From Prevotellaceae bacterium (GTDB lineage Bacteria; Bacteroidota; Bacteroidia; Bacteroidales; Bacteroidaceae), in assembly GCA_021204715.1 (NCBI GenBank), contig JAJPYW010000038.1, forward strand, positions 1-18,478: DNA of 18,478 bases, read 5' to 3'. A program made the translations under genes and the position numbers. The notes beneath the pieces are model-generated. The model saw only the letters and a list, made by a program, of their open reading frames with translations. It did no database searches and was not told where the DNA came from. The stretch's first letter is position 1. Each line of letters opens with the position of its first letter. Below are positions 5,359 to 13,609 of the stretch, in pieces.

Positions 5359-6558
5359 ATGCATATATTGGAGCATGTAGAAGAGTTGTTGGTGGGGTGG
5401 GGCTCCTCGTCGGCCATGGCGGGGAAACTCGTTCCTTTCGTCACGTTTGCCTTGATACTCATCATTGCTTACGTGGCCGATGCCATTTGCCGCAAGGTGT
5501 TGTTGCGGGTGGTGGCGCGTTTCGTGAAATACACCAAGGTGACTTGGGACGACGTTCTTTTCGACCAGAAAGTGATGGTACGGGCGAGCCGTGTCGTGGC
5601 CCCGCTTATCATCTATCTGCTCATACCGGTGGCTTTTGCCGACCATCTGTCGGGCTTGCTTTATTTCATTCAAAGGGTGTGCCTCATATATATGCTCATT
5701 GCTTTCCTCTGTTTCCTCAACGCTTTCTTGAAGGCGGGTTATGAGGTTTACAGTGGTACGGAACATTCGCAAAAACGTCCCTTGAAAGGTTTGTTGCAAA
5801 CGTTGCAAGTCATCGTATGGTTCATCGGAGCCATCGTGCTGATAGGCATCTTGATAGACCGCTCGCCCATTACGTTGTTGGCAGGATTGGGCGCTTCGGC
5901 GGCGGTATTGATGTTGATATTCAAGGACAGCATCACGGGGCTTGTGAGCGGCGTGATGCTCTCGGGCAACGACATGCTCAAAGTGGGCGACTGGATTGAG
6001 GTGCCCAAATATGGCGCCAACGGTACTGTCATGGAAGTGGCGCTGAATACGGTTAAAGTGCGCAACTGGGACAATACCATCGTTACCATACCGCCATATA
6101 TACTCGTGAGCGACTCCTTCCAGAACTGGCGCGGCATGAAAGAGAGTGGCGGGCGGCGCGTCAAGCGCAGCCTGAACATCGACATGAACACCGTCTGTTT
6201 TTGTACGCCCCAAATGCTGGCCAAGTTCCACAAGATGCCGCTTGTAAAGCCTTACTTGGAACAAGTGGAGAAACCCACCAACATCGGCGTGCTGCGTGCC
6301 TACTTGCTGGCATACGTCAAGAGTCTGCCCACTACAAGCACGGAGCTCCCGTGCATGGTGCGCCAACTGCAGCCCACCGAGTACGGCCTTCCGTTAGAGA
6401 TTTATTTCTATACCACGGTGAAAGACTGGATTCCTTACGAGGACATCCAGTCCGACCTCTTCGACCACCTGCTGGCCGTCGTGCCCGAGTTCGGTCTCAA
6501 GGTGTTCCAAGCTCCTGCGGGAACGGATTTACAGCGGTTGCAGTCGGACAAAGAGTGA
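5359..6558 (+). CDS. ybdG: MscS-type mechanosensitive channel (YbdG/MscM subfamily)
   Basis: This is a protein of 399 aa. About four transmembrane helices (roughly 24-44, 78-94, 104-124, 146-167) precede the pore-lining helix at 170-200 (LLAGLGASAAVLMLIFKDSI). The beta domain follows: VGDWIEVPKYGANGTV, then VKVRNWDNTIVTIPPY and SDSFQNWRGMKESGGRRVKR. These segments match the YbdG branch of the MscS family almost word for word, including the YGANG and NWDNT motifs. It forms an inner-membrane channel that opens with membrane tension and releases solutes on osmotic downshift. The C-terminal cytosolic part (about 275-399) is complete. It follows the flavoprotein gene by 9 bases, so the two are probably co-transcribed. 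Confidence 0.93.
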   Translation: MHILEHVEELLVGWGSSSAMAGKLVPFVTFALILIIAYVADAICRKVLLRVVARFVKYTKVTWDDVLFDQKVMVRASRVVAPLIIYLLIPVAFADHLSGLLYFIQRVCLIYMLIAFLCFLNAFLKAGYEVYSGTEHSQKRPLKGLLQTLQVIVWFIGAIVLIGILIDRSPITLLAGLGASAAVLMLIFKDSITGLVSGVMLSGNDMLKVGDWIEVPKYGANGTVMEVALNTVKVRNWDNTIVTIPPYILVSDSFQNWRGMKESGGRRVKRSLNIDMNTVCFCTPQMLAKFHKMPLVKPYLEQVEKPTNIGVLRAYLLAYVKSLPTTSTELPCMVRQLQPTEYGLPLEIYFYTTVKDWIPYEDIQSDLFDHLLAVVPEFGLKVFQAPAGTDLQRLQSDKE

Positions 6559-6589
6559 TTTTACCGAACTCCATCCATTCCTTATTATT

Positions 6590-6799
6590 ATGGTGAAGCA
6601 CATCTATACCCGTACCGTGGCGCGCAGAGTCGAACGCCGCTTGTGGACGCTGTACAGGCAAGACCCGTTGCCCGGTGAGATGCTGCCGTTCGTCAACCGG
6701 CTTTCCGACCTTTTCTTTGTGATGGCAAGGTACGAGATGCACACAAGTGGCCTGTCTGAAGAGCAGTGGAAGCGTTTCTCATACAAGCGGGGAAGATAA
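6590..6799 (+). CDS. 69 aa PduO-like protein lacking the central domain
   Basis: The sequence MVKHIYTRTVARRVERRLWT resembles the first residues of PduO-type ATP:cob(I)alamin adenosyltransferases (KIYTRTGDxG) joined directly to their late helix (RTVCRRAERR). Residues 34-48, FVNRLSDLFFVMARY, match the conserved YxNRLSDLLFxxAR helix, and SEEQWKRF fits the family's end. A normal PduO has about 180-200 aa; here roughly 110 central residues and the ATP-binding glycine segment are absent. The arginines and the Asn of the late active-site half remain. It may be a relic, a regulatory or cobalamin-binding peptide, or an unusual multimer. It lies 31 bases after mscM, with the cobalamin genes beginning 177 bases further on. 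No frameshift is visible. Confidence 0.65.
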   Translation: MVKHIYTRTVARRVERRLWTLYRQDPLPGEMLPFVNRLSDLFFVMARYEMHTSGLSEEQWKRFSYKRGR

Positions 6800-6872
6800 A
6801 CGTCACTTTTTTGTTAAGGAGTCGGTCGTTAAATTAAAGCATGTTATAAAAAGAAGATAATTATCCCGATTA

Positions 6873-6903
6873 TTTGGAGATAAACCAATTCTGAGTACCT
6901 TTG
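6873..6903 (+). promoter_or_regulatory. Promoter of the cobQ operon
   Basis: TTTG at 6873-6876, exactly 19 bases, then TACCTTTG at 6896-6903: a full match to the Bacteroides consensus. The transcript should start near 6910 and have a leader of about 66 bases, too short for a cobalamin riboswitch. Confidence 0.85.
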
Positions 6904-6948
6904 TAGCGTGTTTTTCATAGTATTAGATTTAAGGTTAACAAAAGGATT

Positions 6949-6976
6949 GGCTGTCTGGGATAGATAGCCATTTTTT
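6949..6976 (+). promoter_or_regulatory. Terminator-like hairpin abutting the cobQ start codon
   Basis: GGCTGTCT (6949-6956) and AGATAGCC (6962-6969) pair over eight positions (one G-U) around a GGGAT loop, followed by A and six T that run directly into the ATG at 6977. It has the form of an intrinsic terminator at the end of the 66-base leader. It could act as an attenuator, a translational block, or the 3' end of a small RNA. No competing antiterminator arm is evident upstream. Confidence 0.6.
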
Positions 6977-8569
6977 ATGGCTTCACGCATGCAAAGAATT
7001 CACCCAATAATGTTTGCCGGAACGGGCAGTGATGTAGGCAAGAGCATCATCGCCACCGCTTTTTGCCGCATCTTCCGCCAAGATGGGTATCACCCCGCAC
7101 CTTTTAAAGCACAGAATATGGCGCTCAATTCGTATGCCACGCCCGAAGGACTTGAGATAGGGCGCGCGCAAGCCGTGCAGGCCGAAGCGGCCGGTATCCC
7201 TTGCCATACGGACATGAACCCCTTGCTGTTGAAACCCCAGTCGGACCACACTTCGCAGGTAGTGTTGAACGGCCGGCCTTGGGGTAACAGCGACGCATAC
7301 GACTACTTCCGCAAGGAAGGGCGGGAGGAGTTGCGCCGCGAGGTGTGGGCAGCTTACGACCGTTTGGCGGCCAAGTACAATCCCGTTGTATTGGAGGGTG
7401 CCGGCAGCGTGGCTGAAATCAACTTGCGCGATGTAGACTTGGTGAATCTGTCCATGGCCCTGCATGCGGGAGCTGATGTAATCTTGGTGGGCGACATTGA
7501 CCGCGGCGGCGTCTTTGCCAGTGTCTACGGTTCGTTGCAGTTGCTCCGCCCCCATGAAAGGGCATGCATCAAGGGCATCCTCATCAACAAGTTCCGGGGC
7601 GACTTGCGTCTTTTCGAGCCGGGCGTCAAGATGTTGGAAGAACTGTGCGGTATTCCCGTAGTGGGAGTCATACCCTATTATAACGACATCACCATCGAGG
7701 CCGAAGATTCACTCGCATTGGCGGCCAAACAGCCGCGTGCCTTGCAAGGAAAGGTGAACGTGGCGGTGGTGTTGCTGCATCACTTGAGCAACTTCACCGA
7801 CTTCGACGTGTTGGAGCGGGACCCGCGCGTGCACCTGTTCTACACCAACAATGTGGATGAATTGGCCAAGGCCGACATCATTATTCTGCCCGGCAGCAAA
7901 AGCACGTTGGCCGACCTTTACGAGTTGCGCCGCAGCGGTGTGGCACAGGCCGTTGTGCGGGCAGCCAAAGAAGGCACTGTCGTCTTGGGTATCTGCGGCG
8001 GCTATCAATTGATGGGGCGGGAGGTGACCGACCCGGACCATATAGAGGGCACCATCGAGCGTCTGCCCGGCTTGGGCTTGCTGCCGGTGACCACACGGAT
8101 TGCGGCGGGTAAAGTGACACGCCGGGTAAAGTTCCGCCTGCAAGAGCCTGTGCAGGCAGAAGGCAAGGGGGCGGCGTTGAATGGCGAGACAGTGGCTGAT
8201 GATGTAGGCGGAAAAGCGACGAGTGAGGACAACGGCAGCACGTGGGGAAGCGCCTACGAAATACACAGCGGCGTCACCACACCGGTTGACGGCGCGCCGG
8301 CACCGCCGTTGACGCGGTTGGAAGACGGTTCGGCGGATGGTTGCCGCTTGTCAAGCCGTTGCATGGGCACTTACCTGCACGGCATTCTCGACAACGCTTT
8401 CTTCACCGACTACTTGTTGGCGCCTTTCGCCGGCAAGTGCGCTGTAAAAGCCGTTCCGTTCGACTACGAGAAGTTTAAAGAGGAACAGTACGACAAGTTG
8501 GCCGACCACGTGCGCGGCCATGTCGACCTGCCCTTGATATACCGTATATTGACTGCACGCCATGATTGA
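6977..8569 (+). CDS. cobQ: Cobyric acid synthase (CobQ/CbiP)
   Basis: CobQ amidates four carboxyl groups of adenosylcobyrinic acid a,c-diamide using glutamine and ATP, giving adenosylcobyric acid. The 530 aa protein has the dethiobiotin-synthetase-like ATP domain with GTGSDVGKS at 15-23 and PFKAQNMALNSYAT at 42-55. The class I glutamine amidotransferase domain has nucleophile Cys340 in LGICGGYQLMG and the catalytic His468 in GTYLHGILDN. The ATG at 6989 (MQRIHPIMF) agrees best with where relatives begin, so 526 aa is equally likely. Residues 393-425 hold an Ala/Gly/Asp-rich stretch that seems longer than in relatives, before YEIHSG. The stop overlaps cobD by eight bases. Confidence 0.97.
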   Translation: MASRMQRIHPIMFAGTGSDVGKSIIATAFCRIFRQDGYHPAPFKAQNMALNSYATPEGLEIGRAQAVQAEAAGIPCHTDMNPLLLKPQSDHTSQVVLNGRPWGNSDAYDYFRKEGREELRREVWAAYDRLAAKYNPVVLEGAGSVAEINLRDVDLVNLSMALHAGADVILVGDIDRGGVFASVYGSLQLLRPHERACIKGILINKFRGDLRLFEPGVKMLEELCGIPVVGVIPYYNDITIEAEDSLALAAKQPRALQGKVNVAVVLLHHLSNFTDFDVLERDPRVHLFYTNNVDELAKADIIILPGSKSTLADLYELRRSGVAQAVVRAAKEGTVVLGICGGYQLMGREVTDPDHIEGTIERLPGLGLLPVTTRIAAGKVTRRVKFRLQEPVQAEGKGAALNGETVADDVGGKATSEDNGSTWGSAYEIHSGVTTPVDGAPAPPLTRLEDGSADGCRLSSRCMGTYLHGILDNAFFTDYLLAPFAGKCAVKAVPFDYEKFKEEQYDKLADHVRGHVDLPLIYRILTARHD

Positions 8570-9599
8570 AGGACACGGAGACGACTCCTACAAATACAGC
8601 CGGGCGATAACAGCCGACTTTAGTTCCAACATCGCCCCTTACGTGGACTTGGCGCCGTTGGAGGAGTACTTGTGCGGTTGCATGGGCGGCATCGGCAATT
8701 ATCCCGAGCCGGAGCCCTACGGCTTGGAGACGCTTATAGCCACCCGTCACGGCTTGCATGTAGATGAGGTGACGGTGACAAACGGCGCTACCGAGGCCAT
8801 CTATTTAATCGCGCAAACTTTCCGCGACAGGCGCAGTTTGGTGCTGCAACCCACTTTCAGCGAGTATGCCGACGCTTGCCGCATCAACGGCCACAAGGTA
8901 AGTGCCCTATACCAATTGCCGGGCGCGCCGCAAGGCCATCGTTTGCCTGCAGATACGGACCTGTGCTGGCTCTGCAACCCCAACAATCCCACCGGCGGCG
9001 TAATAGACAAGGCTGTGTTGACGGAAATCGTCGCGTGCAACCCGCAAGTCTGCTTTGTCATCGACCACTCCTACGAAGACTTCACGATGAGTCCGCTCCT
9101 GTCGGTTAAAGAGGCGGCGGCCTTTCCCAATGTATTGCTGCTCCATTCGCTCACCAAGCGCTACGCCATACCGGGGCTGCGTGTGGGTTATGTCACGGGC
9201 AACGCGCCACTGCTCGTCCGCTTGCGCGCGCACCGCATGCCATGGTCGGTCAACCGCTTGGCCATTGAAGCGGGGTGTTACCTTTTGGAGCGGGGGCTTC
9301 CAAGACTTGTCGACCTTGGTCGTTACCTGCAAGAGACGGCCCGCTTGGCCGCCCGTCTCAAAGCATTGGGCGGCATGGACGTGTGGGATACCCACACACA
9401 CTTCATGTTGGTGCGTTTGCGCGTGGGCAAGGCATCGGCGTTGAAAGCCTACTTGGTGCGTGAACATGGCATGCTGATACGCGATGCCTCCAATTTCGAG
9501 GGACTCGACGACCGTTTCTTCCGTATCACCACACGCCGTCCCGACGAGAACGACCGCTTGGTAGATGCCATCGCCGTCTTTTTCCGCGACGCATTATAA
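8562..9599 (+). CDS. cobD: Threonine-phosphate decarboxylase (PLP enzyme)
   Basis: CobD decarboxylates L-threonine O-3-phosphate to (R)-1-amino-2-propanol O-2-phosphate, the linker of the cobalamin nucleotide loop. The 345 aa protein has the class I/II aminotransferase fold: NGATEAIYL (74-82), CNPNNPTGG (138-146), Asp168 in FVIDHSYEDF that would contact the pyridine nitrogen, Lys199 in SLTKRYAIPG for the Schiff base, and Arg207 in LRVGY. The opening GHGDDSYKYS and SSNIAP segments are typical of CobD rather than histidinol-phosphate aminotransferase, and the neighbours cobQ and cbiB fix the role. The ATG at 8562 overlaps the cobQ stop by eight bases, pointing to coupled translation. Confidence 0.94.
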   Translation: MIEGHGDDSYKYSRAITADFSSNIAPYVDLAPLEEYLCGCMGGIGNYPEPEPYGLETLIATRHGLHVDEVTVTNGATEAIYLIAQTFRDRRSLVLQPTFSEYADACRINGHKVSALYQLPGAPQGHRLPADTDLCWLCNPNNPTGGVIDKAVLTEIVACNPQVCFVIDHSYEDFTMSPLLSVKEAAAFPNVLLLHSLTKRYAIPGLRVGYVTGNAPLLVRLRAHRMPWSVNRLAIEAGCYLLERGLPRLVDLGRYLQETARLAARLKALGGMDVWDTHTHFMLVRLRVGKASALKAYLVREHGMLIRDASNFEGLDDRFFRITTRRPDENDRLVDAIAVFFRDAL

Positions 9600-9616
9600 A
9601 TAGGTATAAAAACGAT

Positions 9617-10579
9617 ATGGAAGCGGTTTCCCACATCATTCCGATGCTTCTACACATCATCCTTCCCCTGCTTGTGGCTTGGTTGCTCGACCTGTGGTTG
9701 GGCGATCCCGCTTGGCTGCCCCATCCCGTTGTAGGTTTCGGCAATCTCATCGCCCGGTGTGAGCGCCGGTTCAACAAAGGGATCCACCGCTTGCTGAAAG
9801 GAGCGGTGACGTGTGTGGCGCTTGTCTTGCTTGCCTACATAGTGACAGATGTCGTTTTACACTGCGCCTTCACCCTTGCCCGTCCTGCAGGTTACACCGT
9901 GCAGACGGTACTTCTCTTCTATTGCATGGCCGGCACCACCTTGGTGCGCGAGGTGCGCGCAGTGTTCAGTGTCGTAGACCGCTCGGTCGAGGCGGGGCGC
10001 AAACAAGTGGCCCGCATTGTGGGACGCGACACAGCGCGTCTGTCCCCGCAAGAGATACGCGCGGCGGCACTCGAGACCTTGGCCGAGAACTTGAGCGACG
10101 GGGTGGTTGCCCCGCTCTTTTGGTACTTGCTGTTGGGCGTGCCGGGCATGGTGGCCTATAAAATGGTGAACACGCTCGACTCCATGATAGGCTACCGCAC
10201 CGGGCGTTACCGGCTTTTCGGCCGAGTGGCCGCCCGATTGGACGATGTGGCCAACTATATTCCCGCCCGGCTCACCGCCTTTCTGATGCTCCTTGCGGCA
10301 GGCCGTCTTTCCCTGCTCTCTTTCGTAAAGCAGTATGGCAAAAGGCACCTCAGCCCCAACTCAGGTTATCCGGAAGCGGCGTTGGCCGGCATATTGGATT
10401 GCCGCTTCGGCGGCCCGCACGACTACTTCGGCAGTGAGGTGTGGAAGCCTTATATCGGCGGCAACGACCGTCCCTTGACTACGGAAGACATGGAGCGCGC
10501 CGTGTGCGTGAACCGACGCGCCGAGTGTGTGATGCTGCTGTCGGTAGTGCTGCTGCAAATTGGATTCGCGTTGTTATAA
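9617..10579 (+). CDS. cbiB: Adenosylcobinamide-phosphate synthase (CbiB)
   Basis: CbiB joins aminopropanol phosphate to adenosylcobyric acid in the inner membrane. The 320 aa protein opens with a transmembrane helix and the family signature LGDPAWLPHPVVGFG (28-42). TLAENLSDGVVAPLFWY (154-170) and MVNTLDSMIGYRTGRY (183-198) are further conserved CbiB blocks, and three to four more membrane segments are visible (62-84, 93-107, 168-184 and the C-terminus). It starts 17 bases after cobD and closes the plus-strand operon; its substrate is made by the two preceding genes. Some other nomenclature calls it CobD, which should not be confused with the decarboxylase upstream. Confidence 0.95.
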   Translation: MEAVSHIIPMLLHIILPLLVAWLLDLWLGDPAWLPHPVVGFGNLIARCERRFNKGIHRLLKGAVTCVALVLLAYIVTDVVLHCAFTLARPAGYTVQTVLLFYCMAGTTLVREVRAVFSVVDRSVEAGRKQVARIVGRDTARLSPQEIRAAALETLAENLSDGVVAPLFWYLLLGVPGMVAYKMVNTLDSMIGYRTGRYRLFGRVAARLDDVANYIPARLTAFLMLLAAGRLSLLSFVKQYGKRHLSPNSGYPEAALAGILDCRFGGPHDYFGSEVWKPYIGGNDRPLTTEDMERAVCVNRRAECVMLLSVVLLQIGFALL

Positions 10580-10590
10580 CGGTGCGGATG

Positions 10591-10641
10591 CCGCTTTAGC
10601 ATGATGTGCTCGTCACCATAAAGTAAATCATCATAAAGCGG
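10591..10641. terminator. Candidate bidirectional hairpin between convergent cob operons
   Basis: CCGCTTTA (10591-10598) and TAAAGCGG (10634-10641) form a perfect inverted repeat. It is extended inward by TGATG/CATCA after a short bulge and outward by CGGA/TCCG. It sits in the 73-base gap between cbiB and cobC stops. There is no T-run, so a classic intrinsic terminator is uncertain. Confidence 0.4.
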
Positions 10642-10652
10642 TGAGTCCGTCT

Positions 10653-11183
10653 TTATAAGGTGATGCTGACAATCCCTCCGTAAGGTGTCAATCCTTGGAA
10701 CGCCTCTTCGGGCTGAATCTCTCCGGCATAGATACGGGCGCAAGCCAACACGCCGCCGTGCGTGAATACCGCCACCCGCCGGTAAGGTTGCCTGCGCACT
10801 TCATCCAAGAAGAGACTTACACGCCGGTATTGCATGGCAAACGATTCACCGCCGGTGGCGGCTACATGCAGGTAGTCGTCATACCACGCTTTCAGACGCG
10901 CGTCGTCGTTCCGCTCGAAAGGCACCATTTCCCAAGCGCCGAAATCAAGTTCCAACAAGCGCTTGTCGCGCGCCGCGCCGCTATATCCGCAATAGGCGGC
11001 CAAGCGCGTGCAACGGCTCAAAGGGCTGGTGAACACCTTGTCGAAAGGCATATAGCGCCGCAACTGTTGCAAGGTAACGGCGGCCTCGGCCTCAAACGTG
11101 GGTTGCAAGGGCACGTCCGTCTGTCCGTAACAAACGCCGGGCGGTACCATGACGGAAGTATGGCGTATCAATACAATCTCCAT
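10653..11183 (-). CDS. cobC: Alpha-ribazole phosphatase (histidine phosphatase family)
   Basis: This is a protein of 176 aa. The branch-2-free, short histidine phosphatase pattern is complete: Arg7-His8-Thr9 in LIRHTS (phosphohistidine), Arg57 in SPLSRCTR, Glu78 in LLELDFGAWE (acid) and His142 in FTHGG. In the cobalamin pathway it removes the 5'-phosphate from alpha-ribazole phosphate or adenosylcobalamin phosphate as the last loop step. The role is inferred from being the last gene of cobUTS-C, with its start overlapping the cobS stop by 16 bases; the fold alone would also allow other phosphomutase-like functions. The convergent cbiB operon ends 73 bases away. Confidence 0.9.
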   Translation of the reverse strand: MEIVLIRHTSVMVPPGVCYGQTDVPLQPTFEAEAAVTLQQLRRYMPFDKVFTSPLSRCTRLAAYCGYSGAARDKRLLELDFGAWEMVPFERNDDARLKAWYDDYLHVAATGGESFAMQYRRVSLFLDEVRRQPYRRVAVFTHGGVLACARIYAGEIQPEEAFQGLTPYGGIVSITL

Positions 11184-11953
11184 AGGAAGAATCCCATGTC
11201 ACGCGAAGCATAACAGGTAGCCAACGCTAAACTGCCCAAGTAAAAAGCCAGCTCGCACAACAGAAACGTGGCGCCGCAACAGTCGCCCGTATAACCTTGC
11301 AGACGGCGCTTCATCAGCCGGTAGAGCAAATAGAGCGTTGCAAGCGGGAAAAGGACGGCCACCCACATCGACGAAGGCAGCAGCAACAACATTGGCAGCA
11401 CGCCACAAACCACAGCCGTCACCATTCCCTTGCAGTCCAAACGGTCGTAGACCACCTTTGCCTTGCTCTCCTCTTCACGCCGGGCGTAGGGCAGCAAGTT
11501 TACTATTTGCGCCGCGCAGCATTTCGACAGGCAGTCGCCGCTCAGCACCACCAAGCAGAGGAACTTCAACGGCAGCGATTGCAGCTGGAACAACAAGAGA
11601 AAGTAGACAATCAGCCCCACGACGCCGTAAGTGCCGATGTGCGAGTCTTTCATAATGGCGAGCGTGCGTTCCCTTGAGCCGCCGCCACCCATGCCGTCGA
11701 AGAAATCGGCCAAGCCGTCTTCGTGCAGGCAACCTGTCAACAACAGCCTTGCGGCGACGGCCAATATCCAAGCTACTGCCACGGGAAGCACTTGCCCCGC
11801 AAGCCAAAGCACGCCCGCGGTGACACCGCCCGTAAGCCAGCCCACCAACGGCCACCAAGGAATGATGTGCTTGAAGCTGACGGCCGGTACCGCTTTGAGT
11901 TTCCACAAGGGAAGGCGCGTCAAGAAGGTGAATGCAGCAAGCAGGTTGTCCAT
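11168..11953 (-). CDS. cobS: Adenosylcobinamide-GDP ribazoletransferase (cobalamin synthase)
   Basis: CobS, an integral membrane enzyme, joins adenosylcobinamide-GDP with alpha-ribazole (phosphate). The 261 aa protein starts with AAFTFLTRLPLW, the family's usual opening. It carries the metal/substrate motif LHEDGLADFFDGMGGG at 76-91, followed by RTLAIMKDSHIGTYG at 96-110, both hallmarks. At least five hydrophobic helices are visible (about 31-57, 58-76, 111-129, 131-150, 180-205). It begins 3 bases after cobT, and its stop lies inside cobC. The length is typical of the family. Confidence 0.95.
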   Translation of the reverse strand: MDNLLAAFTFLTRLPLWKLKAVPAVSFKHIIPWWPLVGWLTGGVTAGVLWLAGQVLPVAVAWILAVAARLLLTGCLHEDGLADFFDGMGGGGSRERTLAIMKDSHIGTYGVVGLIVYFLLLFQLQSLPLKFLCLVVLSGDCLSKCCAAQIVNLLPYARREEESKAKVVYDRLDCKGMVTAVVCGVLPMLLLLPSSMWVAVLFPLATLYLLYRLMKRRLQGYTGDCCGATFLLCELAFYLGSLALATCYASRDMGFFLWRLY

Positions 11954-11956
11954 AAC

Positions 11957-12994
11957 TTAAAAGTATTTGGTGATGGCGGCATGCTTGAAGCTGTCCATCT
12001 CGTTCATCATGCGCACGGCTGAATCCACGATGGGGTAAGCGCAGATGGCGCCCGTACCTTCGCCAAGCCGCAAGCCCAACTGCAACAACGGCTTGGCATG
12101 CATCGCCTCGAGCAACAACTTGTGCCCCCGCTCGTCTCCGCAATGGCCGTACACGGCATAGTCGGTCACGGCCGGCGCTATCCGGCTTGCCGCAAGCAGG
12201 CAGCTTGTCATGATGAAGCCGTCGACCAAGACAACCATCTTCAACGCCGCCGCGCGCAGCATGGCACCTACGGCCATGACCATTTCATAACCGCCGAAGT
12301 AGCGTATGATGTCCATGGGCGAGCCGTCGCCCCGGTAGTTTTCCAACGCCTTGTTCAACACGTCGTACTTGTGGCGTATGCCGGTTTTGTCCAATCCGCT
12401 GCCCGCACCCACGCACGCTTCCAAAGAGATGCCCGTGAAGCGGTGCATCCAAATGGAAGAGGCTGACGTATTGCCTATACCCATCTCGCCGAAGCTCAAG
12501 ATATTGCTCCCTTCTTCGTGACACAGGTCCACCACCGCGGCGCCCCGCTCCAAGCACAACTCCATTTCTTCCCAAGTCATGGCCGCCCCGTGCAGGTAGT
12601 TGCGTGTGCCGCGGCGCACCTTCATGTCGATGATGCCCAATTCCTTGGGAAAGTCATAATCCACGCCGGCATCCACTATTTTCAAGAGGAAGCCGTGTTG
12701 CCGGCAAAGGAAGTTCACGCCCGCGCCCCCACGCTTGAAATTGAAGAGCTGTTGCCAAGTCACTTCTTTGGGCGACAGGCTCACGCCCTCTTCCACGATG
12801 CCGTGGTCGGCGGCGAAGACAATGTTCTGGGGCTTGTGCAATGAAGGAGTAAGTGTCTGTTGAATCCACCCGATTTGCAACGCCAACGCTTCCAACATGC
12901 CCAAAGAACCCTTGGGCTTGGTGAGGTTGTTGATTTTGTCTGTCAACGCTTCGCGTATGGCGTTGTCGGGGTGTTCTATGTGATATATATTCAT
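11957..12994 (-). CDS. cobT: Nicotinate-nucleotide:dimethylbenzimidazole phosphoribosyltransferase
   Basis: CobT activates the lower-ligand base by moving phosphoribose from nicotinate mononucleotide, making alpha-ribazole phosphate. The 345 aa protein has the family's early block [15 protein letters not shown] (28-42), the adenine-like base site [16 protein letters not shown] near 60-75, and [13 protein letters not shown] in the middle. The C-terminal [14 protein letters not shown] contains the catalytic glutamate at about residue 312. Which base is used (dimethylbenzimidazole, adenine or others) cannot be told; no base-synthesis gene (bluB, bza) is in view. Its start overlaps the cobU stop by four bases (ATGA). 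Confidence 0.96.
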   Translation of the reverse strand: MNIYHIEHPDNAIREALTDKINNLTKPKGSLGMLEALALQIGWIQQTLTPSLHKPQNIVFAADHGIVEEGVSLSPKEVTWQQLFNFKRGGAGVNFLCRQHGFLLKIVDAGVDYDFPKELGIIDMKVRRGTRNYLHGAAMTWEEMELCLERGAAVVDLCHEEGSNILSFGEMGIGNTSASSIWMHRFTGISLEACVGAGSGLDKTGIRHKYDVLNKALENYRGDGSPMDIIRYFGGYEMVMAVGAMLRAAALKMVVLVDGFIMTSCLLAASRIAPAVTDYAVYGHCGDERGHKLLLEAMHAKPLLQLGLRLGEGTGAICAYPIVDSAVRMMNEMDSFKHAAITKYF

Positions 12995-13584
12995 GATGTT
13001 TGTTTGTTGTCTGTCATCGTGGGTGCCGTTTTCACACCGTCACCAAGGGCAAGGGAAGGCCTGCCCGAAGTCTCTCCTTTGACCTGCACCGGTATGCCCG
13101 ATACCATCAGAATCACTTCATCGGCCCGCGCGGCCACATATTGGTTCACCCATCCCATGAGGTCGGTGAACTTGCGTTGCAGCGCGTTCTGCGAAGTGCC
13201 GCCCATGCCTATTTCGTTGGTCACGAAGATGAAGGTGGCCTCTTGTGCGGTGAAGCGGTCGAACTCCGCTTTAATGGCCGTCAGCGCGCTGTCCACATCG
13301 GCTTGCAAGTCAAAGAAGAAGTTGGTGGCCCACAATGTCAGGCAGTCCACAACCACCGTCTCTCCTTCCACACGGTGTTTGCCGAGTGCTTTCTCCTCTT
13401 CTATGTTCCGCCACCGCGCCCCGCGCCGCTCCCTATGCTTGTCTATGCGGCGGCGGAATTCATCGTCCCACACGCGCGCGGTTGCCATGTAGACGGGCGA
13501 GGCCGACAGGCCGAGCGCCAACCGCTCCGCATAACTGCTTTTGCCCGAACGGGCGCCGCCTGTCACCATGATAATCCGTTTCAT
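12991..13584 (-). CDS. cobU: Adenosylcobinamide kinase / guanylyltransferase
   Basis: This bifunctional enzyme phosphorylates adenosylcobinamide and transfers GMP to form adenosylcobinamide-GDP. The 197 aa protein has the P-loop GGARSGKS at 9-16, the guanylylated histidine His50 in [13 protein letters not shown], the block [11 protein letters not shown] near 78-88 and VTNEIGMGG further on. After the conserved end of the fold there is a tail of about 25 residues (from [13 protein letters not shown]) that many CobU proteins lack in this form. It is the first gene of cobU-cobT-cobS-cobC with a leader of only about 20 bases, which leaves no room for a riboswitch. It ends in a four-base overlap with cobT. 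Confidence 0.95.
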   Translation of the reverse strand: MKRIIMVTGGARSGKSSYAERLALGLSASPVYMATARVWDDEFRRRIDKHRERRGARWRNIEEEKALGKHRVEGETVVVDCLTLWATNFFFDLQADVDSALTAIKAEFDRFTAQEATFIFVTNEIGMGGTSQNALQRKFTDLMGWVNQYVAARADEVILMVSGIPVQVKGETSGRPSLALGDGVKTAPTMTDNKQTS

Positions 13585-13609
13585 GCTTTGTTTACAAGAT
13601 TACGCTGAA

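Noticed and set aside
5209..6366. A 385-codon minus-strand frame
   Set aside because: It is antisense to the well-supported channel gene, rich in His/Gln/Arg with no family features; a GC-codon shadow.
6800..6976. Cobalamin riboswitch upstream of cobQ
   Set aside because: No B12-box-like sequence (GCCACTG type) or long folded core is visible, and the promoter leaves only about 66 bases of leader.
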